DNA of 64,000 bases. Origin: Astropecten irregularis (taxonomy: Eukaryota; Echinodermata; Asteroidea; Paxillosida; Astropectinidae). The first letter of the stretch is position 1. Every line of letters starts with the position of its first letter. The stretch covers positions 13,344,602-13,408,601 of the forward strand of contig OZ020257.1 of assembly GCA_963971285.1 (NCBI GenBank), read 5' to 3'. Positions 1 to 11,796 of this stretch are shown here, piece by piece. Below the pieces are notes generated by a model that saw nothing but the letters and a program-made list of their open reading frames with translations, was not told the origin of the DNA and did not search any database. A program made the translations under genes and the position numbers.

Positions 1-4
1 TATG

Positions 5-299
5 TAGCTGCAGTAAACTGTACTGTAGCCCTATATTACTCCTTGTTTACTAAATTTTTGGTCAGAATTTAGGACTCCTCGCTCGTGACGTCACATTCAG
101 ATGTCGGACAAACAAGTCGCGCACGTTGCCACATTTAACTTACACGTAAACGTAGTGAAGTTTGTCCGAACATCCGGGTACTAGGGGCCTATAGCTGTCG
201 ATAAAATTATAAAGAGCGTTTTTATAAATACTGTAGCTCAAGCAAGGAGCCCTATATTGTAAACAAGAAGTAATAGGGCTATAGGCCTATCTGCAGCTA
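5..299. mobile_element. MITE-like foldback element with about 45-bp inverted arms
   Basis: The left arm (5-51, beginning TAGCTGCAG and ending CTTGTTTAC) is matched in inverted orientation by 257-299 (GTAAACAAG to CTGCAGCTA). The interior carries a second, smaller inverted repeat with a GTTTGTCCGA core. No coding capacity. Family not recognised. Confidence 0.6.
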
Positions 300-539
300 A
301 TCTCTATAGAGAGATGATGATGTTCAATAGAAAGGAAAGGGGTTATTCATCGCGATGGATACAGATAAGAAAAGGTGATCAAAGTCATGTGATATTGTGT
401 TGCTGGTAGCGACATTTTGGCTGCTGGTACTGCTAGCCTTCATCAGGCAACTGAAGAACTGGATGATTTGGTGTCCGTTATATCCTGTAGGTCAGGATTC
501 GTGTTCACAATACCGTGATCAGCGGATTGGATGTGTCAC

Positions 540-650
540 GCCAGTGGACGTCGTACGGCTCACTCTGAGGTCAGCTGGGGGCTTGTCCTCAAAGCCACGC
601 CGAGAACACGCCCCCAGCTGATCGCAGAGTGAGCCGTACGTAATACTGGC
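540..650. repeat. Short foldback with 30-bp inverted arms
   Basis: Positions 552-581 and 611-640 are near-perfect inverted repeats (CGTACGGCTCACTCTG against CAGAGTGAGCCGTACG) around a 29-base loop, and GCCAGT/ACTGGC extends the symmetry outward. It lies about 200 bp before the CCDC124 start codon. It is most simply a small MITE; a regulatory role is not shown. Confidence 0.55.
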
Positions 651-844
651 AGTAAACTAATTCCTGTTCGCCTGTTCACAATTTAGCTACCCTCATATGA
701 TTAATGAAAAGTTAACGTTATACAATTGTTTACCCTCCTTGTTGAATCCTCATGTCACGCTTCCGTCATGCTTAATGGATTTGAACCTCTTACCATCATT
801 CTGCCCTGCCGTCTCGTCCCAGGTGACAGAAAAGGGACGTGAAA

Positions 845-3800
845 ATGCCTAAGAAGTTCCAGGGGGAGAACTCCAAGGCTGCGGTGGCCAAAGCACGCAA
901 AGCCGCCGTACAGAATGAGAAAATGGCCACCAAACTGAAGGAAGAGGAAGATGCCTACTGGGAGGACGGTGACAAACATGTCAAGAAGAAACAACAGAGA
1001 AAGGTGATTCATAAGAACAATTTATGCCAGGAGGCTGGAACCTCCGAGTTCGCCCTTAAAGGTTCTATCAAACTTTGGCCCTTTTCCAAACCTCGGCTCC
1101 GACTCAGGCTCTGGCTCCAGCTCCATTTCTTGAGTCAATTTTTAAATAACGGGTATCACAATAGAGACTTTTGGCTGTGGTTCGAAAGTAGATTCTCTGG
1201 TTTAAAAGGGAAAATGGAGCTTCAGCTTCAATGAAAACCCACAACCTCTATTTTCAGCATATTGATGACGGAGCCGAAGACGGAGCCGAAGCCGGAGTCG
1301 AGGTTTGGAAAAGGGCCTTTGTAACATACCGAAACAGAAATCTCCACAGATTTATCTATTACTGACAGGGTGTTAAAATGGTGATGGTTAGTGGCAGAAA
1401 CATATACCGTTAAAATTGTTCTGCCTGAAATGTTGTATATGGCCTAGCGGTATGGCATCTGCACTAGCTAGTAAGCAGGAGGTCGTGGGTTCGAATCCCA
1501 CCTGAGCCAGCATGTGATTTTTTCACGTGCTCTCACAAGCACTGAGTACCGGTATGCACTATGCAGTGCTCATCCACGTCGGTGAAGGGCAAGCCTAATT
1601 TGCATATTATCTATTTCCCGACCAAAATCATTCAGGCCTAATATTCATGATTAACTGCTGTACCCGCCGCGATATTGGATTCGATTCACCCTGCTGATCC
1701 GAGCTAGCTCGGTAGCCTATCGGTATGGCATCTGCTATAAGTAAGCAGAAGGTCGTGGGTTCGAATCCCACCTGAGCCAGCATGTGATTTTTCACGTGCT
1801 CTCACAAGCACTCAGTTTACAGTGCTCATCCCAGTCGGTGAAGGGCAAGCTTAATTTGCACAACGTACAATTCCTTGTCATAATTTTTTGAAAATGGGTC
1901 TATGTTTTTTTTAGGACTGCTGTATAGTCTATCTGCAACCCCCCCCAAAAATAACAAAACTTGTACCATAACCTTAGTGGCTATCTTACAAAGTCTAGAT
2001 CTTGGGATATATTCTATTTGCAGGAAACCAAAGAGAAGAAAAAGGAGGAGCAGACGTCCAGGAAACAGGAAGCCCGACGTCTCCTAGAGGAGGAGGAAGA
2101 GGCTACCAAGAGCAGCACCAAGACAGCAAAGCCCGGCAAGCTGACAAGAGCACAGATACAAATAGATCAGGAGAGGATCGCTGCTGAAGAAGGTACGTGT
2201 AGTGATCCTTCTGTTCTTTTTTCTTTTGCTGTCTTTGTAAGGTAAACTATCAGGACAAGTCAACTTCCTTCTTTCAGTATGTTATCTTATCTTGCTTGGC
2301 GAGGTAAATTATTACGATATGTCAAATTCTCAGAATCTCGCCCGGATATCTCGATAAGTCGACTTTTAGGGCTTCATAAGTCGATTTAGATTAATTATGT
2401 GCTTGTCTAGATAAGTGGAATGGCACTTATGGAGCTCCGTAGGATACAGTTCCAAACAAACTTTCTGGGTTTTTTTTTTCAGCTGAAGACAAGAAGAAGA
2501 AGCCAGCCGAGACTCACCTGGATGCTCCTCTGGAGGAGAATGTCAACATTGTCATCGCTGAGCAGGAAGCTGCCGGAGTGACCGTGGGTAGGAACGTTGA
2601 GGAAGCCATCAGCGCTCTCAGGTCAGTCCAAGGCAAAAAATTAACCATTCCGGCTTTGCTCTTAACAACGCCACATGTTTTACATTCAGCATGCGACCGG
2701 GTTTTACCTAAGTAATGGATGACAACGACTCAAATTGGTCAATGCGCACAGTTTCACTTACTGGTCAGAAGTGTCCATCTTTGCAAAAGTGTTCCTTATT
2801 ATGCCAATGTATAATGCATTGGAGAACCTGTAGAACAAATGCTGAATGTAAAGAAAATTGCCTAGGCTGGATTTGAACCCTCTACCTCCAGATTACTGTT
2901 GTGGACATCTCACCAACTAGAAAATGACAAAACTTCATCAACAACAACAAATAAAGGAAAGATGAAGGACAGTTCAATAACAATAATCTTGGGAAGAGCG
3001 CCGGTACGGTATTCTGGATGGTTCGAATCCCGCTCCAGTAAATTTTTCTTTGTTCACTTTTCAGAAATCAATTGCGGTATTTGCTGCTATGTTAGATTTA
3101 AATTAATCTGCTGACCTCAGCTAGCTTGGTGGTCTAGTGGTATGACATCTGCACTATAATTAATAAGCAGGAGGTTTGTGGGTTCGAATCCCACCAGAGT
3201 GCCTTGAAAAGGCACTGAGCATACATTGCTGATACATGTTGATGAAGGGTAGGCCTAAAAATAAGTCTAAAATGATTGACAGTTCAGTTGATTCTGTTGC
3301 TTCAGTTGGCACAGCACCTGGGGCCAATTTTTTACAGCCCTGCTAATTAGCACACTGAAAAATTTGCTAAGCAGGAAATTTCTGTCTTTATAAAAATAGG
3401 ATTAACAACTAAATGTCCATGTGTTGTGTATCACTTGTGTTGTTCTTAAGTCGTCGATCGCTGACCATGAATATCAAATGGATTTTTGAATGGTGGTTTG
3501 TTTTATTGAGCAAGACATTTTGTGCTAAGCAATTTTTTTTTTGTGCTTAACAGATCCTTGAAATTGCCCCTTGGTGGTTCAAATCCAGGTTGGGTTTTCG
3601 ATGTTTCGTTCTTCCATAAAAATGGTAACAAGGAGGTTAGAAGGCAAGATGGTATACAGCACTGTCATGTTAATATGCTTTGCTTCATATCCCCACTCCA
3701 GTGTGAACGATCCCTCCGCAGAGAAGCATCCGGAGAGGCGGATGAAAGCCGCCTACAAAGCCTTCGAGGAGGTCCACCTGCCGAGGATGAAAGCGGAAAA

Positions 3801-3906
3801 CCCCAACCTGAGGATGTCCCAGCTCAAGCAGATGCTGAAGAAAGACTGGAACCGTTCCCCAGACAATCCCCTGAACCAAAGAACGTCGTCCTACAACGAG
3901 AAATGA
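845..3906 (+). CDS. CCDC124: CCDC124, ribosome-associated coiled-coil protein (4 coding exons)
   Basis: Coding exons 845-1003, 2024-2192, 2483-2621 and 3702-3906 join in frame (phases 0, 1, 2) into 223 codons plus a TGA stop, the length I recall for human CCDC124. The start MPKKFQGEN, then DAYWEDGDKHV, an E/K-rich helical middle, KLTRAQI, and the C-terminal block HPERRMKAAYKAFEE...LPRMKAENPN...LRMSQLKQMLKKDWNRSPDNP...NQR match the family throughout. CCDC124/Lso2 proteins bind ribosomes, notably idle or recovering ones, and have been placed at the centrosome and midbody. The ATG at 845 was chosen because MPKKFQGE is the conserved N terminus. Introns hold a hexamer-rich MITE and tRNA-derived SINEs. 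The gene is head-to-tail with the STRA6-like gene. Confidence 0.95.
1077..1317. mobile_element. MITE family X with hexamer-rich ends (copy 1)
   Basis: Ends are GGCCCTTTTCCAAACCTCGG and its inverted match at 1297-1317. Inside the ends are short arrays of GGCTCC/GGAGCC-type hexamers in opposite orientation. Other copies lie at 27477-27663, 40664-40898 and 45306-45552 and share the core TTTGGCTG...GATTCTCTG...CAGAGCTTCAG. It sits in CCDC124 intron 1. Flanking CTTTG on both sides may be a target duplication. Confidence 0.65.
1436..1600 (+). repeat. tRNA-derived SINE (copy 1)
   Basis: A box-like GGCCTAGCGGTATGGCATCT and B box GGGTTCGAATCCC with a perfect T-stem (GTGGG/CCCAC) are followed by a shared tail: CACGTGCTCTCACAAGCACT...CGGTGAAGGGCAAGC. 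The acceptor stem does not pair well, and the same downstream tail recurs at 1705-1850, so this is a SINE rather than a functional tRNA gene. Confidence 0.7.
1705..1850 (+). repeat. tRNA-derived SINE (copy 2)
   Basis: Closely matches the copy at 1436 through the A box, B box (GGGTTCGAATCCC) and tail ending GGTGAAGGGCAAGC. It shares strand and intron with that copy. Confidence 0.7.
3112..3260 (+). repeat. tRNA-derived SINE (diverged copy 3)
   Basis: Contains GGTCTAGTGGTATGACATCT, the B box GGGTTCGAATCCCACC and the GATGAAGGGTAGGCC tail end. A second tRNA-like fragment (GGTTCGAATCCCGCTCCAG), from the other tRNA-like family, lies just upstream at about 2990-3050. Both are in CCDC124 intron 3. 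Confidence 0.6.
3317..3600. mobile_element. Interspersed repeat family W (GGGGCCAATTT... ends)
   Basis: Shares ends and interior (GGATTAACAACTAAATGTCC, TGACCATGAATATCAAAT, GTGCTAAGCAATTTTTTT) with 37011-37620, 39368-39543, 47537-47784 and 53468-53723. Ends are inverted (GGGCCAATTT...AAATTGCCCC). It is non-coding and lies in CCDC124 intron 3. Confidence 0.6.
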
Positions 3907-4061
3907 GAACGCGAGGACTGGAAAATGCTAGGATAATCATCTGGTATTCGTGAAGGACTCCAAACCCTTTCACTCCCGAGAAACTCGCCGAGGAGCCAAG
4001 CCCTCATAATCAGCCCAGATCTTTGAAACAATCAATTTTCACTGATGTAAACAAGCCTGGA

Positions 4062-4067
4062 ATTAAA
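4062..4067 (+). terminator. Possible poly(A) signal (ATTAAA) for CCDC124
   Basis: ATTAAA, the commonest variant of AATAAA, occurs about 155 bp after the CCDC124 stop codon. No exact AATAAA was found closer. Weak evidence. Confidence 0.3.
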
Positions 4068-5040
4068 CGGAGGCCATGGCCTTTGTTGCCCTGGTTCTTG
4101 GCCTTGGTGCCCCCTTCAAATATTTCCATAGACATTATGATTTTCTAATGGGAGTGCCCCTTGCAATGCAAAAGTGGCCTTGCCCTTTTCAGAACTTAAT
4201 TCCAGGCCTGGTGTAACTTTGGATCCACAAACGGACCTACCCCTCTCTTACCTGGAGGCTTACCTTGTCCGATCCGGTTTGGGTCAGTGTGCGATTGTAA
4301 ATATTTTTGTTGACATCCAGTGGAGTGATCCCGTATCACACTTTATCGAGTGTGGACCTCTTTTTTTCCGGCGTATTAGAAAAATACCAAGGTGCTGAGT
4401 TGTCCGAATATGTCATCTTCACCTATTCAGTATTTATTAAGAGTGATACGAGCCAAAAAGCATGATAGTAGTCACAAAAGCTTTGCACGCTTAAAACTGT
4501 TTGGTGTCTAAAAAAAATTAAAAATTCTTGGAAAATTCTAGGACTTTTTTTTATAATGATTAGTGATAATCATTATGAGACTGTTGTGCTAACATTTTGG
4601 GCAGTAGGTTTTCAATGTCTCCACCATTCATTAGCCCACTATTAATGCAGGGTGTGGGCGTAGAGGCATTGTAGTACAATTTGTGTCCTTAAGCAAGACA
4701 CTTTACACTAATTGCTTTGCTCAGCTCAATTTAGAAGTAAATGGGCCACCTGTGAGGGTGGAGTTCGTTGTTTGTGTTTGATTAAACCTTTGTCGCATTT
4801 GGTTTGTGTACTCCTTAGCATACATTGGTAACAGGAAGTAGGACGACTCAGGATGATTATTAACCGACAAGGATTCTTGCAAACAACCTGCGGCTTGTCT
4901 GAACAAACAGATGATGTTCCGATTTCATCCCTCCGTAAAATTTCAATGGTGTCACACAGTACAAAGTCAAAATCATGCAGTCGTTTTTGTTTAATCTTCT
5001 ATTAACCACCCAGAGGATTGTAGGGGGGCTGGGGCTGGAT

Positions 5041-5275
5041 TTTACATCTAGGGTCTACGAAATGAGACTTGAGGCTAGGCTTGTGATTTATTTTGCTATT
5101 GACCATTTTGTGTCCTAAATGAAATGAAGGGCTTGAGATACATTGCGAAGCTGGAGCCTTTGGCTTTGTCATGTGACACAGTCCCTTTATTGTTCTTGGG
5201 CCTCAAATGGTGCCGGTCGCGAAATATTAGTCCCAAGCCTAGCTAGCCTTAAGCCTGATTTTGTAAAGGCCCAAT
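5041..5275. repeat. Foldback repeat (family also at 44657-44862)
   Basis: GAGGCTAGGCTTGTGAT...CATTTTGTGTCCTAAATG...CCCAAGCCTAGCTAGCC...AAGGCCC has inverted symmetry and a second, better-preserved copy at 44657-44862. It is non-coding. Confidence 0.5.
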
Positions 5276-6819
5276 TTAACCTTATGCTCTTGGTCAAATT
5301 AGTCTGGTGCCTTGTAGTCATTCACAGCCATTGCGAATAGTATTGATGTTGGGTATCAATCACATTGCTATACAATAGCTTGCACCTGCCCGCAGGACAA
5401 TGAATTTGTGATTCAGAACTCATATGGCAACTCAAGATGAAAAATAATTTGTTTAAAATTTATCCATTAATTGTCCCCCAGACAATGATGTTTTTTTTCT
5501 AAAAATACACTTAAATGAGAAATTCTCAATGGTTGCTTATATTTAACAAGTTGGAATCTACCTTTTTGGACCCTCTTCACTAAATTTGTTTTTCTCAATT
5601 CGAATGTTAAAAGTGAATTACAGCAAAATATTATTGCATGGTAATTCTAAACCTGTGTTGTATTTCAATCTGTTTCTATGTTTACCATAATACCCCAGTA
5701 TATTTGGGGATTAGGATGAAAGTGAAGTTTTGTGAAGTTTGACTGACACAAATCAAATTAAAAAAATACGAAAGATACAAGTAAAAATGAGTTTGAGTTT
5801 GAGTTTCGGAAGTTAATTGGCCTACATTTATAATCATTGAGGAATAAGAACGTGCTTTTGCGGTGTGTACTTTGTATTTAATAACGGCACATCCCAATCC
5901 AAAGCTAACAACTTTGAACTCCAGAACATTTTTCAAATACTTGTGAATTATTATCACTTTACCACAGAATTTGAAAAACAACACAAAAGCATGGATAAGG
6001 GTGCACCCCAGTAAATAGGTCAAAATCAGTCTGCGAAGCTCATAAATATTATGTATACCCTCAAAATCTTTTTTATGAAATCATTTGCTGGGCCCTCCTA
6101 CATGGGAAGTCTTGAAGAGAAAATGGATGGAACTCGGTCATCAGAGTTTGTACTTTCAACTTTGAGCTGTTTGGATAAAATCAGGCCCTAAAGTCGTTCT
6201 TCTTTGGCATGTAGGGGAGGGGTACATATTTTTTATTCTGGCACCAGTCAACATGGCCGTTTTCACTCCAGGGCATTTCTTTTGGATGAATTTTTCTCAA
6301 AAAGTCATTGGTCACCCTATAGAAACTTGAAAGGTAAATGAAAATTTAAGTTTTCATGCTATATGGTATATAGCTTGATTGCCTGTGAGACTTCTGAGTA
6401 TTTATAATATTTTTTTTTTAATTGGCCATTTAGCATGGGAGCCTATGGGAAATTATTTACTGGGGTGCACCCACAACACACAGCTTTGCATCTATAATTT
6501 ATCAGTCAATAGAGGGCGCCTTTCACCTAAACAAAATGAGCACGTGCCATTAGTTGTGTACATACTGCCACTGATGATAGTGATGTACATGTACATGTAC
6601 TACAAAGTGCAGTGCTGAATATGGTATAGTTTGATTTCGACCTGTTGTAGCTGATAAGGCGTAAGATAGTTATATTCACACACCCCTAATAAGTGCCTTA
6701 ACTATCTGAATTCAGTTTATAAAGTATAAAGTAACACTTTGAGTGGAATTCCTAAAGTTTACAACTAATGTAGGCCTAATTTTATTCCTCCATGGCTAGG
6801 CTACTACTAGTATAGTATC

Positions 6820-7806
6820 CTGCAGTCACCGGTTTCCGATGGGATAACGGGAAAACTTCTATAAAACAGAAACGAAATAAAATTTCAGAAAATCACTTCA
6901 CTAACTTTGAACTGGACACTTCCAGATTATACTCTGTAAAAATCATCGAAGTTGAAGTCTTTTCTTTGGAAATATTGTCCGTCATTTACAGCGACATCGA
7001 TTCCGCTATGTAAACAACGCGTCACCAGTTTTCGATAACTTGGTTGTGCGGCAAAGTTCATTGACATCGGAGTAGCTATGGCGTGCCAAATCACTCAAAA
7101 ATTGATGAAATATTGTCCTGACTTGATTTGATCGAACTGGGTCGATGGAGTTATTTATAAAAGGTCCTGAAACTGTTTTGATTCAAAGATCGTGAATGAT
7201 AAATTATTTTTTATAAATAAATGGTTGAATCAACAAAATGAGAATTTGGTACAGATCATGGTAGGTAAAATTATTATCACTACATTTTTATAATATATGG
7301 CATCATTATGATAGGCCTAAACGTGGATAGCTTAAGTTCATCAGCTTAGCAAAGTTTCAAATTAAAAAGAGAAAAATAAAATTATGGCACTTAGATTTGA
7401 GAAAGACTTTAACACTTTTGTTACATTGGCATGCCATAAAAACCCAGATCGCACTGGGATCACGTGACCTGCCGTCTGACATCGGAAGAATGAAAGTTGC
7501 TCGAGCAGACGACAGTTTAGTTTGGAATATTTGACCACAGATTGTGTCTTTTATAAACGTTTGAACATTAGCCTTAAAATGCATTAGTAATCTATACCCA
7601 AAATTACATAGTTTTTTACTTAAATTTGAGTATCACTCACAACTGAAAACTTTATTCTCAATATCCTGAATGTTGGAGATAGCCCTGAGTGTAGTCATCA
7701 CTTCAGGCATACTGGTCACAAAGTATCACGCACGGTCTCGCGGTAAATGGGAATCAAATTTCGTCATCGAAAACATATGTCCATCGGAAACTTATGACCG
7801 GACGAT
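6820..7806. mobile_element. Possible MITE-like element, about 1 kb
   Basis: GTCACCGGTTTCCGATGG at 6824 is inverted, with a small gap, at 7778-7806 (CCATCGGAAAC...GACCGGAC). A related motif (CACCAGTTTTCGATAA) occurs inside. It has no coding capacity. The termini are diverged, so the call is tentative. Confidence 0.35.
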
Positions 7807-8047
7807 ATAGTGTCATGTTGATTGCAGTTTTCATAGCTTCGTGATCATGCTGTCTGCATTGGCATAGCGCCATTTGCTAGTGATCACAGTTGACCTACAC
7901 ACGTTAACACAGTAAACTTAACACCAATGCTAGTACCAGTGTAGTACTAGTAGGCCAACTATTTCCTGTAGGACTTGGACGAGAGAAATTGGACTATTTT
8001 TGCAGTACGTTGAAGTGGATTTAACTCAGTTGTGAAACTCTGTCGCC

Positions 8048-11000
8048 ATGGACTCTGCAAATATATCAACGTAAGTAGAGTCACAGTCATAATGACATGC
8101 GGAAATGTTTGGTACAAACTACAATTGTGAATTGTTGCATTTCATTTTGTGCCCAATAACAGCCCGAGGCTCGGGTTAGGGCGATAGTATATATGTTAAA
8201 GTTTGTGATCCTCCTAGTAGGCCCTACGTGTTTTTATCATTATGCACAGCATGCGCAATGGAACGTATTCACAGTCTTGTGATAAAAACACAGAAGGGTC
8301 GCAAACTGTACAATCACCCAGGTTATAAGTACTACTTTTACAACTAGAAAACACATTTGCAAACTCGGCTATAGTACGAGAGAAGTGCAACTTTTGACCT
8401 TGCCCAAGTTTTTAAAATAACGCAAACCGCGCAATTTTATACCGTGCAGATTTGATTCCCCTAAATTGCACAATCAGATTTTGAGTGCAATTTTTTAACT
8501 GTGTGCAATTTTGATGAACATTGCATTCCCTTTTTTTCCTGTTTCGAGTACTGACATACCACAGCCTTATAAAATACAATTAAAAGCAGAGTGCATTTTG
8601 ATTGTTGTTTAATCAGTTAATTAAAGATTTATATAAAACATTCTGAATTAGGGCCAGTGTCGTCAACTAGTGAAAGTACATAAGTATGGCATTCTTTCTC
8701 TTTATTGTAGGTCCAATTTCACGTGTACGATAGCCCAGTACAGAGGTGCACTTGTACATGGGTCGTTTCCTATTGCTGTAAGTATACGAACGACAGCCAA
8801 TTATTAAGTTACTATTGTACAGTGTATAGATCAGCGCGGAGTGACGTCATTCCAACTCGCCGACCTTGGAGCCGATGAAAACAAAGCATTAAGTTGTACA
8901 GGTTTTAAGACAAAAAGCTGCGAGAATTGTTTAATCTTATTACAGGGTACTTCAAAGAAGGATTATTGTCTGAGGAAAAACTATGACTCGACAATGAAAG
9001 TCGTGCAGAACACGATTTCTGCTTCTTGACAAAAATATTTGGAAAACAATTCTCGAGGACGGACGGTTTGTGCATGGTTTGTGCGTGATTTGTCCGTAGC
9101 TTGCGCCATCTACACGTTAGTTTTCATCAGTTGTCAAGTTATGAAAATGAAAGTACCCGGATGTCCGCGCTGATCTATATGACACATTAGGGTGACAGTT
9201 TTTACGAAAAAAAGGGAGGACAGACCACAACTGTCGCCCTATTATTTTTTCTTGAAAACAAAAACTAATTGAATTGTAAGTTTATGTTTTTATTTTAATC
9301 CTCGTAGTCAAAAACCTTTGTCTATTAAGTTTGGTTCATCTGGGTTTCCTAATTAGGGAAAAAACAGAACTTATTTTAGGTTTAGAGCACAAATCTATGG
9401 GAATGTCTCCCTAAGTACCCATGGTAAATTCGTGATACAGTATTTCTTATTTTTTTCTTGGTAAATAATTAAAACCAAATCAACAGGCACACAATGTGGC
9501 TGGCAAGGCAGGTAACTTACAAAAGAATTAAAATCTCTAGATAATGAATTGATTAGAGAAAATTAAGAAAAACAAAAGAAACTTAAGAATCAATTAACAT
9601 GACAATTTCTATCTATGAAAGAATTTGAATAACCCATTTTACATTTAAAAAAAAGAAGAAGAAGATATTAAGATGGGGCTGGTCTACAGTGACTTTCTGG
9701 AATATCATTGCATGCTCAATTTTTCATTGTAGGCTTCTTGTGGGCTTGTATCATATCATTTACCCAGTGTGAATAAATAAAGAGTTCCCAATTTCTGATT
9801 ATATTTCTGCTGTCAAATAAAGGATAATTTTCATTCGATAAAGTAATATTGTATGAAAGGAAAAGAAATGATATATTTTCTTCCTGGTTATGATATTAAC
9901 ACAGTGGCTTGGATTATCTTACCCATACAGCACACCTCAACCCAGAATACTTAGTATCATATCTGATATTCTAATAGGCCTAACTCAGATTACACCAGAA
10001 AAAGAATACTGTTCGCCATGCAAAACCCATGCAGAACCTCAAACAACATCCAACAAAACCTTGCACTCAGTGTTCAAAGACCTGAACTTTGTACACACTA
10101 CCTATTTGATGGTTGCAATGAATAGAAAAAACCCAATATGAATTTCATCACTGCTGTATTGCAGTATACATAGATTTGAGTACAGTCTAAAGTAGCTACA
10201 TGTTGTGTATGGACTGTATGCCAACGTCCAGTGTGTATCTAGTAATATTAAAGGTCAAAAGCAATGATAACAATCCGTGGCATTATTATTTTGAGACTCA
10301 AAAGTGTAGACTACAGTTTGTGTAGCTTAGGCCATAAAAAAAATTGTTGTATTGGCGTAACGGAAGTTTGGAAAATAGGGTAGGGCGGGTGGATTTTTTT
10401 TTTTTTATTTAATTTTTCCTGGGGTATTAAATGCTTTTCCCCTGTATATCACAGTATTTGACATGTCAAATAAAGACAAGAAATGACATAACAACTTTAA
10501 CCAGTCTGGTTTCCATCTTTTGCTCCTTTTAAGCTTTTAATCTGCATAGAAATTTGTGGGTTTTTTTTGTGATTTTTTTTTTTCCCCCGATTTTTATTTA
10601 TTTATTTATTTCATTTTTTTTGGTTTAAAATGTTTACGGTCGGGGCATATTTTTGGGTCGGGCGGGTTACGCCAATACAACAATTTTTTTTTTATGGCCT
10701 TAGCTTATGTACACAGTGTTGATTCAGAGTTAGATAAGCTCTTGAAAGAATGTTCAGTTTGATTGTCTGTTGAATGGGTTAGTGTTACTGATTTGACTTA
10801 AATACTGACAGGGAATTAAAAATACTTAAAGGTATCATCATACTTTGGTTTTTATCAAAGAAATACAGATTAATGGGCAAAAATATCAAGGAAAATACAG
10901 TAACAAGTCATATGTGTAAATTTCAGTCCCATTCGGTGCCCACTTTTTGAGAAAACAGTGAAAAACAGCCACAGTATTTCTTAAATCTTTTCTCTTTTAT

Positions 11001-11796
11001 TTTTGATCTTTTACTAATTTCTGGATAAATACACCATTTCAGGCGGAAACATTTTAATAGTATGTTTCTACCACCCGGCCATCTTCATACCCTGTAATTT
11101 ATACGTAACTCTGTGAACATTTCTGTTTTGGTCTCTTACCAAAGTATGATACTACCTTTAAAAAGTTACATGTATGTGTACTGTATGGCAGGTTTAGAAA
11201 CTTTAGATAGCAGTTCATTGGAAATTAACTTCCGTCTATTCTAGGGACATACTAGAAAACAAAAAGTAATTCTGATAATTTGTTAGTTAAATCTTAGCCC
11301 TTTCGTTTTTTGTTCTTTGTTTTTTTTTGTTTAAAACTTGATTTAATGTTCAGTTGAAAACTGAGAAATATCCTGCTAGGATTGAAAAATGTTTTAACTC
11401 TAACGCTTATCAATTATTAATGTTGAAGTTTTATAAATTAGAGGATTATATTTTATATTTATAAAATAGTATGGCATATCATATTGTTGAAGTGATGGAT
11501 TTTCAGTAACAATTTTCCAATAATTTTCAGTATTTATCAGCAAAAGTGTTGTGTTGTCGCAAATGTAATCAAAACTTTGAGTTTACGGTGTATATCCAGG
11601 ACCTTGGCACCTACATGTTGCTCTGTGACTTGCTCCACCCCTCCCTTCACCTTCTGAATGTCTGAGATCTTGTGATTGTCCTAGTTTGTGACTGTCAGAA
11701 ATGTATGAGCTGTCACTTTGTTCATATTGTTGCAGGTTTGCATCATCTTAATACTGAGCTTCATACAGAGGACCAAGAAGGAGAGACGATCCGGAG
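8048..11796 (+). CDS. STRA6: STRA6-like, N-terminal exons 1-3
   Basis: Codons 1-50: MDSANISTSNFTCTIAQY has two candidate N-glycosylation sites (NIS, NFT), as expected for an extracellular N terminus. A first membrane helix around VCIILILSFIQ (residues 31-41) follows, then a basic cytosolic stretch RTKKERR. Exon 1 is only 23 bp of coding sequence. The starts of exons 2 and 3 were fixed by phase (2, 0) and by the acceptors tattgtag and gttgcag. Confidence 0.75.

Larger units (their letters stand above)
1..844. other. Region upstream of CCDC124, mostly short inverted-repeat elements
   Basis: No coding region is supported here. The stretch holds two foldback elements (5-299 and about 540-650) and, around 376-450, a partial copy of a repeat seen again at 59808-59945. 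A splice acceptor-like site (tctcgtcccag, ending about 822) lies just before the CCDC124 start codon, so an upstream non-coding 5' UTR exon is possible. No TATA-type promoter stands out. Confidence 0.5.
3907..8047. other. Intergenic region between CCDC124 and the STRA6-like gene
   Basis: No gene is supported; the short ORFs match nothing I recognise and lack splice partners. A candidate ATTAAA poly(A) signal for CCDC124 lies at 4062-4067. A foldback repeat at about 5041-5275 is related to the one at 44657-44862. About 6820-7806 is bounded by diverged inverted repeats (GTTTCCGATGG / CCATCGGAAAC). Elsewhere the DNA is AT-rich with nothing notable. Confidence 0.5.

Noticed and set aside
1436-1512. 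Functional tRNA gene
   Set aside because: A and B boxes and T-stem are good, but the acceptor stem pairs badly and the same flanking tail recurs in other copies, so it is a SINE.
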